DNA from: CAG-217 sp963638105
GTDB lineage: Bacteria > Bacillota > Clostridia > Oscillospirales > Acutalibacteraceae
Assembly (NCBI GenBank): GCA_963638105.1
Contig: CAVHPP010000003.1
Span: 59,230 to 123,229, forward strand
Reading direction: 5' to 3'
Length of the DNA: 64,000 nt
Shown here: positions 44,194 through 51,113 of the stretch, piece after piece
Layout of the letters: the number at the start of each line of letters is the position of its first letter
Numbering within the stretch: the stretch's first letter is position 1
Program-made: the position numbers and the translations under genes
The notes under the pieces: generated by a model
Told to the model about the DNA's origin: nothing
Seen by the model: the letters and a program-made list of their open reading frames with translations, nothing else
Database searches by the model: none

Positions 44194-44222
44194 TTGACAC
44201 GCCCGGCGCCAAATGCTATACT
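44194..44222 (+). promoter_or_regulatory. promoter of the cobalamin-riboswitch transcript
   Basis: TTGACA (44194-44199), 17 bp, TATACT (44217-44222). Confidence 0.8.
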
Positions 44223-44239
44223 CATAAAGACAATTTAGC

Positions 44240-44432
44240 GTGCGTTTGGTGCCTTTGCGCCCCCGCCAAAGGCTGAAAAGGGAATCCGGTGAGAATCCGG
44301 AGCAGCCCGAACCTCTACTGTATTTGCCGACAAGAAAGCACCGCCGTTTGGGTAACGGCAGCCATTGCTCCCCCGGGAGTGAGAAGGCCGCTTTTGCGAA
44401 TGAAGCATAAGTCAGGAGACCTGCCGCGCACG
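44240..44432 (+). ncRNA. cobalamin (B12) riboswitch
   Basis: The conserved core is complete: TTTGGTGCC (44245-44253), GGGAATCCGGTGAGAATCC with GCAGCCCG and CTACTGTA after it, and the B12 box GTCAGGAGACCTGCC (44411-44425). It is the 5' leader of the surface-protein gene at 44572. The terminator at 44521-44549 is the probable expression platform, so B12 is expected to switch the gene off. Confidence 0.95.
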
Positions 44433-44520
44433 AAGTGTTGTTTGCGGTGCTTTAGGTTGGAAGTGCAGTTTTGCGTTAGAATGGGATCATTCTAAGGCTC
44501 TTTTTGCGTACCCATACTAT

Positions 44521-44549
44521 CCGTGCCGCCAGATCGGCACGGCTTTTTT
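44521..44549 (+). terminator. riboswitch-controlled terminator
   Basis: CCGTGCC / GGCACGG stem followed by TTTTTT, 22 nt before the start codon and after the B12 aptamer. No other gene lies between them. Confidence 0.88.
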
Positions 44550-44571
44550 GTGCCGCAAAAGGAGGAGAAAA

Positions 44572-46248
44572 ATGAAAAAACACATCACCCGCAGCCTTTG
44601 CTGCCTGCTGGCCCTGCTGCTTTGCCTGGGCAGCGCCATCTACACCCCGGCAGCCCAGGACGACCAGGCCCAGGTGTCCTTTACCGTGACCCTGGCCACC
44701 GGCAAGACCACCGACTACGCCACCCTAAAGGTGCTGGACAAGGACGGCAAGACCATGCCCTGCCAGGAGGACGAGTACGGCTACGACACCTACGACTACC
44801 TGCTGCCCGCCGGTGACTACACCTACACCGCCACTTACCAAAGCGGCAGCCAGACCGCCAGCGGCAGCTTTACCGTTGCAGCCGGCGAGAGCCGCCGGAT
44901 CCCGGTACAGCTGACCTACACCCAATACAAGGTGCGGTTCAACACCACCCCGCAGAACGCCACGGTGGCACTGTACAAGAACGGCTACTCCGGCGCCTAC
45001 GGCGACCCGATCCTGCCGGACGAACAGGGGTACTACACCATCATCTTCGGTCAGTACCGCTACACCGTCAGCGCCGAGGGCTACACCACCGTCAGCAAGA
45101 CCTTTAACGCTACGGACACCTCGCTGAAAAACAACAACTATGTGATCACCGTTAAGCTGGAAAGCCCGGCGGACAAGCTGCTGACCCAGGCGGACAACGC
45201 CCTGTTCAGCGTCTCCGGCGATGGGCTGGCGATGACCGAGTACAGCGGCGTGCACAGCGACCCGGACTTTGGCCATTATGCAGACATTGACTCCGACTAC
45301 CAGGATGTGAATGTGCAGAGCGCCATTGAAGCGTACCTGGCCAAGAAAGTGAAGTCCGACTACCCCATCACCGTAACGGTGGACAAGGTAGAGAACGACG
45401 AATGGGACGAGGACTACACCGTGATCGACAAGACCGGCAAGATCCACTACGACGCCGTTACCGAGGATATGCTGAACTTTGACGAGACCGGCGCAGAGCT
45501 GACCGTCTCCGTGACCCTCACCTGCCTGCAAAGCACCAAGGAGAGCGAAGTGACCGTACTGGTGCCCATGCACACCTACAGCCGCCAGGAGCGCCTGGAC
45601 GCGGCTGCCAAAAAGGCCGCCGATCTGCAGACCCTGCTGGGCGACAACACCGCCGCCGACCAGGTGACCGCACCGGTGAACCTGCCTACCGGCGACGACG
45701 ACTTTAGCTACTACGGCATTGTTACCGGCTGGACCAGCGACCACCCGGAGGTGATCGACCCCGCCACCGGCGCCGTAACACCTGCCAAGGCAGACACCAC
45801 CGTCACACTGACTGTTAAAGCCTTTTACACCGCCGCCCAACTGGAAGAAGCCGGTTTTCTCTTTGATCCCGGTCCCTTGGGCGACAACCAGAGCCTGCAA
45901 ACGGTGACTCTCACCGTGCCCGGAACCGGCGCGCCGGAGCCGCCCATTGATCCGGAAGGCCCCACCGATCCCCAGCCGCCCAAAGACCCGGAAGGCCCCA
46001 CCGACCCGGTACAGCCTACGAACCCCGCAGCGCCCGCCGACCCGGTGGACCCCACAGAGCCCACTACGGCAAAAGAGACCACCACCAAACAGACAGAGAC
46101 CACCACAAAGACCGCCGCCAAGGCCGACAAAAAGAGCACAGCCAAATCCCCCTCCACCGGCCACACCGGCGCTGCTGCCGGGGCACTGCTGTGTACTGCT
46201 GCGCTGCTGGCGCTGACCGCCGCCAAGCGTAAGCACACGGAGGAATAA
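44572..46248 (+). CDS. B12-regulated, wall-anchored surface protein with Ig-like domains
   Basis: A 558-aa exported protein. Signal peptide residues 1-26 end before AAQDDQ. Residues about 30-200 hold two PEGA-like beta repeats (YDYLLPAGDYTYTATY, then YYTIIFGQYRYTVSAEGY). Residues about 300-440 resemble an atrophied bacterial Ig domain, including GWTSDHPEVIDPATGAVTPA. A Pro/Glu-rich linker (PEGPTDPQPP repeats) and a Thr/Lys-rich stalk follow. The C-terminus SPSTGHTG, hydrophobic helix and KRKH tail form a variant sortase signal. A perfect ribosome binding site precedes ATG 44572. Control by a cobalamin riboswitch implies a role in B12 capture or use, but no cobalamin-binding domain (BtuF or the DUF4430 transcobalamin-like fold) is recognisable. 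Confidence 0.88.
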   Translation: MKKHITRSLCCLLALLLCLGSAIYTPAAQDDQAQVSFTVTLATGKTTDYATLKVLDKDGKTMPCQEDEYGYDTYDYLLPAGDYTYTATYQSGSQTASGSFTVAAGESRRIPVQLTYTQYKVRFNTTPQNATVALYKNGYSGAYGDPILPDEQGYYTIIFGQYRYTVSAEGYTTVSKTFNATDTSLKNNNYVITVKLESPADKLLTQADNALFSVSGDGLAMTEYSGVHSDPDFGHYADIDSDYQDVNVQSAIEAYLAKKVKSDYPITVTVDKVENDEWDEDYTVIDKTGKIHYDAVTEDMLNFDETGAELTVSVTLTCLQSTKESEVTVLVPMHTYSRQERLDAAAKKAADLQTLLGDNTAADQVTAPVNLPTGDDDFSYYGIVTGWTSDHPEVIDPATGAVTPAKADTTVTLTVKAFYTAAQLEEAGFLFDPGPLGDNQSLQTVTLTVPGTGAPEPPIDPEGPTDPQPPKDPEGPTDPVQPTNPAAPADPVDPTEPTTAKETTTKQTETTTKTAAKADKKSTAKSPSTGHTGAAAGALLCTAALLALTAAKRKHTEE

Positions 46249-46257
46249 AAAAAGCGC

Positions 46258-46286
46258 TTGCCTGTTGGGGCAAAGACGGCTATAAT
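46258..46286 (+). promoter_or_regulatory. promoter upstream of serine dehydratase
   Basis: TTGCCT (46258-46263), 17 bp, TATAAT (46281-46286). The predicted start near 46293 coincides with the first base of the following terminator hairpin. Confidence 0.75.
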
Positions 46287-46292
46287 AAGAAA

Positions 46293-46329
46293 GGGCAACG
46301 GTGCGCAAGGCTCCGTTGCCTGTTTTTTT
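46293..46329 (+). terminator. terminator directly downstream of the sdaAB promoter
   Basis: GGCAACGG (46294-46301) / CCGTTGCC (46313-46320) followed by TGTTTTTTT. It ends the surface-protein transcript and may also attenuate the new one. Confidence 0.88.
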
Positions 46330-46356
46330 ATCCACTCCGCAAGGGAGGAGAAGTGT

Positions 46357-47040
46357 ATGAATATTTTTGAGATTTTAGGCCCGGTGATGGTGGGGCCGTC
46401 CAGCTCCCACACCGCCGGTGCGGTGCGGATCGGCTACATTTCCCGCCAACTGCTGGGCGAACCGGTTAAGGACGCCACCCTGGGGCTGTACGGCTCCTTT
46501 TGGCTTACCGGCAGCGGCCACGGCACGCCCCTGGCACTGATCGCCGGGCTGTGCGGTATGCACCCGGACGACGCCCGGATCCCCCGGGCTTTTGCCGTTG
46601 CCAAGGCCCGGGGCATGACCTTTCGGCTGGAGCAGGCCAAGCTAAAGAACGCCCACCCCAACTCCGTGCAGCTGCACCTGGTGGGCGAAAGCGGCAAGGT
46701 ACTGGACCTGATCGGCCAGTCCCTGGGCGGCTCCATCATCAATATTGCAGAGATCGACGGGCTGGAGGCCAACGTAAGCGGCGACTACCCCACCCTGATT
46801 GTCAGCAACACCGATGTGCCCGGCATGGTAGCCAAAATCAGCGCCCTGCTGGCACAGGCTAAGGTGAATATTGCAGAAATGCGGCTGTACCGCTCCGGGC
46901 GGGGCAAGCGGGCCGCCTTTATTGCCGAATGCGACCAAGAGATACCCGCCGCCACCATTGCCGCCATTCGCGCTCTGGAGGGTATTAAAAAAGTCAGTTA
47001 TCTGAGTTTGGAGGAAACGCCATGCCGTACCATTCAATAG
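46357..47040 (+). CDS. sdaAB: L-serine dehydratase, beta subunit
   Basis: A 227-aa subunit of the Fe-S serine dehydratase that deaminates L-serine to pyruvate and ammonia. The N-terminal catalytic part carries the family's VMVGPSSSHTAGAVRIG and TGSGHGTPLAL. The C-terminal ACT domain (TLIVSNTDVPGMVAKISALLAQAKVNIAEM in segments) is the usual serine-sensing module. AGGGAGGAG precedes the ATG. The gene overlaps the alpha subunit by 19 nt. Confidence 0.95.
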   Translation: MNIFEILGPVMVGPSSSHTAGAVRIGYISRQLLGEPVKDATLGLYGSFWLTGSGHGTPLALIAGLCGMHPDDARIPRAFAVAKARGMTFRLEQAKLKNAHPNSVQLHLVGESGKVLDLIGQSLGGSIINIAEIDGLEANVSGDYPTLIVSNTDVPGMVAKISALLAQAKVNIAEMRLYRSGRGKRAAFIAECDQEIPAATIAAIRALEGIKKVSYLSLEETPCRTIQ

Positions 47041-47900
47041 ACGAGATCCTGCGCCGCTGCCGGGATGGGGCGTGTCCCTTTTGGCAGGTGGTACTCACCA
47101 CCCAGGCCAAGGAAACCCAATTACCGGAGAGTGCCGTGCTGGATCAAATGGACCAAATGGCAAAGGCCATGGAGGACTCTATCACCCAGTACGACCCGAC
47201 AGCGGTGACCACCGGCAAAATGGGCGGTCAAAACGGCGCCCGGCTGGCGGAATATAACCAAAAGGGCGATACCCTGTTGGGGGACTACCTGTCCGCCGTG
47301 ATCGCCGCGGCGGTGCAGGTGGCAGAAAGCAACGCCTGTATGAAGCGCATTGTAGCCGCCCCCACTGCCGGCAGCTGTGGGGTAATTCCCGCAGTGCTCA
47401 TCACCTATCAGAAGCAACAGGGTCTGCCCCGCCGAGAACTGCTGCGTGCCCTGCTGGTCAGTGCCGGAATCGGCAGTGTAATCGCCGAGAATGCCTCCAT
47501 CAGCGGTGCCCAAGGGGGCTGTCAGGCAGAGATTGGCTCTGCAGCCGCTATGGCCGCCGGCGGTCTGGTATATTTGGCAGGGGGCGACAACGACGCCATT
47601 GCCCAGGGCGCCGCTATGGCGCTGAAGAATATGCTGGGACTGGTGTGCGACCCGGTGGCCGGGCTGGTAGAGACCCCCTGCATTAAGCGCAACGCCGCCG
47701 GTGCCGCCAATGCGGTGGTGGCCGCCCAAATGGCGCTGGCGGGGATCCAAAGCGTGATCCCCCCGGACGAGGTGATCGACGCCATGTATGAGATCGGCTG
47801 CCAGCTGCCCGCCTGCCTGCGCGAGACTTCACAGGCCGGACTGGCTACCACCCCCACCGGGCAAAAAATTGCCGAAAAGCTGGGGCAAAACCCGTTCTAA
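47022..47900 (+). CDS. sdaAA: L-serine dehydratase, alpha subunit
   Basis: A 292-aa Fe-S subunit. Cluster-binding and active-site stretches are visible: APTAGSCGVIPAV, ASISGAQGGCQAEIGSA and CDPVAGLVETPCIKRNA, whose cysteines hold the [4Fe-4S] centre. The length is normal for the two-subunit Gram-positive type. Its start lies inside sdaAB, giving translational coupling and equal stoichiometry. A strong terminator follows at 47918. Confidence 0.96.
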   Translation: MPYHSIDEILRRCRDGACPFWQVVLTTQAKETQLPESAVLDQMDQMAKAMEDSITQYDPTAVTTGKMGGQNGARLAEYNQKGDTLLGDYLSAVIAAAVQVAESNACMKRIVAAPTAGSCGVIPAVLITYQKQQGLPRRELLRALLVSAGIGSVIAENASISGAQGGCQAEIGSAAAMAAGGLVYLAGGDNDAIAQGAAMALKNMLGLVCDPVAGLVETPCIKRNAAGAANAVVAAQMALAGIQSVIPPDEVIDAMYEIGCQLPACLRETSQAGLATTPTGQKIAEKLGQNPF

Positions 47901-47917
47901 CCGTAAAGAAAAGCAAA

Positions 47918-47953
47918 ACCGCCCGCTGCACAAAGCAGCGGACGGTCTTTTTT
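47918..47953. terminator. terminator between convergent sdaAA and ZIP genes
   Basis: ACCGCCCGCTGC / GCAGCGGACGGT with an ACAAA loop and seven Ts. Confidence 0.93.
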
Positions 47954-47963
47954 TGTCCCAATA

Positions 47964-48725
47964 TCAACCCAGCGCCACATCCATGGCCATCATCAGGGCA
48001 AAGCCTGCGGCGGCACCCATGGTGCCGGTGTGGCTGTGGGGGCCGGTTTGGGCCTGGGGGTTCAACTCCTCCAGCACCACATACACCATCGCCCCGGCGG
48101 CAAAGGCCAACAAAAACGGCAGCACCGGACGCAGCAGTGCGGTCAGCAATATGGTCAGCACCGCGCCCACCGGCTCTACGGCACCGGACAGTACCCCATA
48201 CACAAAGGAACGGCCGCGAGAGCAACCGTCGCTGCGCAGGGGCGCCGCCACAATGGTGCCCTCCGGAATATTTTGCAATGCGATTCCCACCGCAAGGGCA
48301 AAGGCGTCCGCCGGCGTAATGGCCCCGTCGCCTGCCAGCATACCGGCAAACGCCACGCCCACCGCCATACCCTCCGGCACATTGTGGAGGGTCACCGCCA
48401 GCACCAACAAGAAGGAATTGCTCCCGGCACCCCCGACCTTTGGTTCCAAATGCAGCCGCGCCGTAAGCTGATCCAGTCCTAAAAGAAACCCGATCCCCAC
48501 GAGAAAGCCGACCACAACCGGCAGCCAGCTGCCGGACAGCTCCAAAGCAGGCAGCAACAATGACCAAACGGAGGCTGCCAGCATTACGCCGGAGGCAAAG
48601 CCCAACAAAATCTTTTGCACCCGGGGCGGAATATCGGATTTGAAAAGAAACACTGCGGCTGCGCCCAGCGCCGTGCCTACAAAGGGGATGGCCAGCCCTA
48701 CGGCAGTCTGTAAAACAGGGGTCAT
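47964..48725 (-). CDS. ZIP-family divalent metal transporter
   Basis: A 253-aa, eight-helix transporter of the GufA-like ZIP subfamily. Metal-binding helices carry HNVPEGMAVGVAFAG and LQNIPEGTIVAAPLR, the paired (H/Q)N.PEG motifs, and EPVGAVL in the next helix. It imports zinc, iron or manganese. The second motif has Gln in place of His, common in GufA-like members. AAAGGAG precedes ATG 48725. A perfect 16-bp palindrome at the transcription start suggests metalloregulation. Confidence 0.93.
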   Translation of the reverse strand: MTPVLQTAVGLAIPFVGTALGAAAVFLFKSDIPPRVQKILLGFASGVMLAASVWSLLLPALELSGSWLPVVVGFLVGIGFLLGLDQLTARLHLEPKVGGAGSNSFLLVLAVTLHNVPEGMAVGVAFAGMLAGDGAITPADAFALAVGIALQNIPEGTIVAAPLRSDGCSRGRSFVYGVLSGAVEPVGAVLTILLTALLRPVLPFLLAFAAGAMVYVVLEELNPQAQTGPHSHTGTMGAAAGFALMMAMDVALG

Positions 48726-48753
48726 TACGTGTTCTCCTTTTTCTGCGTTCTAA

Positions 48754-48805
48754 GTTAGTTGCAACTAACCTATTACAGTTTATCAAATTTTTGTCCCGGA
48801 CGCAA
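48754..48805 (-). promoter_or_regulatory. ZIP promoter with metalloregulator-like palindrome
   Basis: Minus strand TTGCGT (48805-48800), 17 bp, TAAACT (48782-48777). The perfect palindrome GTTAGTTGCAACTAAC (48754-48769) starts at the predicted transcription start and resembles sites of DtxR/MntR-type regulators. Confidence 0.7.
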
Positions 48806-49121
48806 TCCCTTTTTTTCAAAGACGAAAATAGGAAGCAGTCGCCGGGCGCCGTCAGACTATACTATGTGCGCTGCAAGCCGGGCGTGCATATCCACATACC
48901 GGCAGGTCGTATATACCGGGCAATGGAACCGGCGGCGTACCAACGCATTGTCACACCATATATGCCGGACAGCGCCGGGTCTGGCAAAAGCAGCCGCAAA
49001 ACCGGGCATAAAAAAAGCAGCAAGGCAAGCTGCCTTACTGACTTCTTTTGCACACCGCAAAGAGCGGACGGTTCCGATCCTGCCGGAACAGTGCGCCTTG
49101 CGTGCGATTATTCTCTTTTGT
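48806..49121. other. intergenic region without a gene
   Basis: No open frame here has a ribosome binding site or recognisable product. The only signal is a minus-strand AAGGCA/TGCCTT hairpin (49022-49036) with an A-run on the plus strand (49010-49016), a weak terminator for the vitamin B6 operon. Confidence 0.6.
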
Positions 49122-49733
49122 TTATCGACCGGCGGCGAAGCTGCGCACACGGAATTTGGCGCCGGTGCTCTCGCACACTTGGCGGGATTTTTCAATATCC
49201 GCCGGGGGGATCACATCCACCACCGTCATACGCACATCCGGGCAGTGGGCCACACATTCCCGAGTGAACTGCAACATGGCGTCAAACGCCTTGCCGCCGT
49301 AGCAGTTGCGGGTGATCTTATCATACTTCTCTGCCGTAGGCTCATTGAGAGACACGGAAATACTGTCAAAATGACGACACAGCAGCTCTGCGGTAGGCTT
49401 GCCATTAATTAAGTCCGACAGACCGTTGGTGTTCAGCCGCAGGTGGATCTTGGGGTTCACCGTGCGCAGATAATCCGCCGCTTGCAGCAGGTGGTCCAGC
49501 GCATTGGTAGGCTCGCCGTAGCCGCAAAACACCGCCTCGTCCGTGTGGGCAAAATCGTAAGCGTCAATCGCCGCCTTGATCTCCTGCCAGGTAGGCTCCG
49601 TGTCAAACCACATTTCCTTGGCGTCGCCCACAGCGTCGCCCTTAGAGCGAATGCAAAACGCGCAGTTGCAGGGGCACTGATTTGTAATATTCAGATACAC
49701 ACCGTCGTAATAGCGATAAACAATATCAGCCAT
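49122..49733 (-). CDS. radical SAM protein, TatD-associated type
   Basis: A 203-aa radical S-adenosylmethionine protein with the cluster motif C20-x3-C24-x2-C27 (NQCPCNCAFC), a GEPT (GYGEPTNAL) SAM-binding segment and VSLNEPT. The compact size and CPCNCAFCIRS start fit the TatD-linked subfamily. Its reaction is unknown. It is the last gene of the operon with the ECF S-component (8-nt overlap) and pyridoxamine kinase, which suggests but does not prove a link to vitamin B6. Confidence 0.85.
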   Translation of the reverse strand: MADIVYRYYDGVYLNITNQCPCNCAFCIRSKGDAVGDAKEMWFDTEPTWQEIKAAIDAYDFAHTDEAVFCGYGEPTNALDHLLQAADYLRTVNPKIHLRLNTNGLSDLINGKPTAELLCRHFDSISVSLNEPTAEKYDKITRNCYGGKAFDAMLQFTRECVAHCPDVRMTVVDVIPPADIEKSRQVCESTGAKFRVRSFAAGR

Positions 49734-50235
49734 TGAGATAACCCTTCAATCTTTTGTAAATTCCGGCCTTGTCCAGCGCCAGCGCCAGCACAATAAACAC
49801 CACTGCGCTGCCTACCGCCTGAATGGCATTGGCCGGTATATCTGCGATGGCGCCCTCCCGGTACAGCACCAGGTCCGCCACATAGTAGCCGCCAACCGTA
49901 ATGGCACCGGACAGAATGGTGCACAGCGCCGTCCACACCGTCAGCAATTTATTGCTCTTATTATATAATGCAACAAAGGGAATTGCAATAAGAAATTTGA
50001 TAATGGCAGAGGGAAGGGCATAGGTGGCAAACCCGCTGGCAAGATCAGAAAACGCAGCGCCGATGGAAGCGGCCAGGAACGCCCAAGGCCCCAGCAGCAG
50101 CCCGCTGAGGTAAATCATGGCGTCGCCCACATGAATATAGCCGCCGGCACCGATGGGAATGTGCAGCATAGTCAGGCCAAACACCATAGCGGCGAACAGC
50201 GCCGTGAATGAAATCTTTTTCACCGTCTTGTTCAT
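49726..50235 (-). CDS. ECF transporter S-component, probably for vitamin B6
   Basis: A 169-aa membrane protein with five or six helices and the ECF-S motifs HVGDAMIYLSGLLLGPWAF and GAAFSDLASGFATYALPS. Such substrate-binding subunits work with shared EcfA/EcfA'/EcfT, not encoded in this window. Overlap of 4 nt with pyridoxamine kinase makes pyridoxine or pyridoxal the best guess (PdxU-like). Thiamine precursors are the alternative. GGAGGATC precedes the ATG. Confidence 0.88.
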   Translation of the reverse strand: MNKTVKKISFTALFAAMVFGLTMLHIPIGAGGYIHVGDAMIYLSGLLLGPWAFLAASIGAAFSDLASGFATYALPSAIIKFLIAIPFVALYNKSNKLLTVWTALCTILSGAITVGGYYVADLVLYREGAIADIPANAIQAVGSAVVFIVLALALDKAGIYKRLKGYLNG

Positions 50236-51020
50236 AGCAGATCCTCCATAATCTTTTCAAAATCTACGCCGTCCCGGGGGTCTGTACCGTGGGTAACGGC
50301 GATGGCGTGGCTGAGAAAATCCACCGCCTGTTTGGCAGCCTGTGCCGGCGCCCGGCCACGAAGCAGACCGCCGGTGAATACAGAAACGAACAGATCGCCG
50401 GTGCCGCTAAAGGAACCGGGGCGCAAGGGCGCTGCCAAGTCTGTGCAGTCCCCGCCTGCAAACACCAGGGTGTGGATCTCCGTTCCCTGCCGATAGCCGG
50501 TGACCGCCACCACCCGGTGTTCCTCTGCCAAGCGGGCGCCCATTTGCCGCACCGCCGACGGGTCCTCGGTATAATCCGCCCCGCACAGCAGCGCCAGTTC
50601 GCTTACATTGGGCGTGAGCACATCCGCCATCTCTGCCAGGCGGCGCACCGCGTTGCACCGAGCCTCGTCAAACCCATCGTACAGGCTGCCGTCGTCCGCC
50701 ATCACCGGGTCCACCACCAAGAGCGTATCCGCCGTGCGGTGAGCAGCCAGAAAGTCCGCAATGCAGTCCCCCTGGGCCGGATTGCTGAGAAAGCCGGTGA
50801 TGATACCGTCCGGCTGTACCCCTTGCCAGTCCGCAGTGAACCGGGGCATAAACCCGGTCAGGTCCTCCATAGAATAACGATCGTAGCCGGTTTGGCAGGT
50901 AAGCACCGCCGTGGGCACCGGGTGCACCCGCACGCCCATCGCCGTCAGTACCGGAATGGCCGCCATCAGCGAGCAGTTGCCATAGCCGGAAAGGTCGTTA
51001 AAGACCACGCAGTTTTTCAA
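50232..51020 (-). CDS. pyridoxamine/pyridoxal kinase (PfkB-like)
   Basis: A 262-aa ribokinase-fold enzyme phosphorylating B6 vitamers. The N-terminal NDLSGYGNCSLMAAIPVL is typical of the clostridial pyridoxamine kinase group. The anion-hole and base are in GSFSGTGDLF. VDPVMADDG and TPNVSELALL fit ThiD/PdxK-like kinases. It leads the operon and faces a MocR/PdxR-type regulator across a 93-bp gap with a palindromic -10. Confidence 0.9.
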   Translation of the reverse strand: MKNCVVFNDLSGYGNCSLMAAIPVLTAMGVRVHPVPTAVLTCQTGYDRYSMEDLTGFMPRFTADWQGVQPDGIITGFLSNPAQGDCIADFLAAHRTADTLLVVDPVMADDGSLYDGFDEARCNAVRRLAEMADVLTPNVSELALLCGADYTEDPSAVRQMGARLAEEHRVVAVTGYRQGTEIHTLVFAGGDCTDLAAPLRPGSFSGTGDLFVSVFTGGLLRGRAPAQAAKQAVDFLSHAIAVTHGTDPRDGVDFEKIMEDLL

Positions 51021-51032
51021 GTCCTCGCCCCC

Positions 51033-51062
51033 TTGCTTTTCTGTTATCTATAGTATATACTA
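51033..51062. promoter_or_regulatory. shared palindromic -10 of the B6 operon and its regulator
   Basis: Plus strand TTGCTT (51033-51038), 17 bp, TATACT (51056-51061). The perfect palindrome TAGTATATACTA (51051-51062) also supplies TATACT on the minus strand (51057-51052), so both divergent transcripts use the same element. Confidence 0.65.
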
Positions 51063-51113
51063 ATTTTGACAGGAATAAAAGACACAAAACCGCTGATTTT
51101 TTAAGGTACAGTT

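Noticed and set aside
44240..44432. Possibility that the riboswitch serves the divergent membrane gene at 43231-44067
   Set aside because: The aptamer and its terminator are oriented on the plus strand and the membrane gene has its own minus-strand promoter.
44725..46335. 536-codon Gly/Val-rich minus-strand frame
   Set aside because: Antisense of the riboswitch-controlled surface protein, which has signal peptide, anchor and ribosome binding site.
48857..49195. 112-codon minus-strand frame downstream of the radical SAM gene
   Set aside because: Overlaps the radical SAM 3' end in another frame and has no ribosome binding site. Cys/Arg-rich shadow composition.
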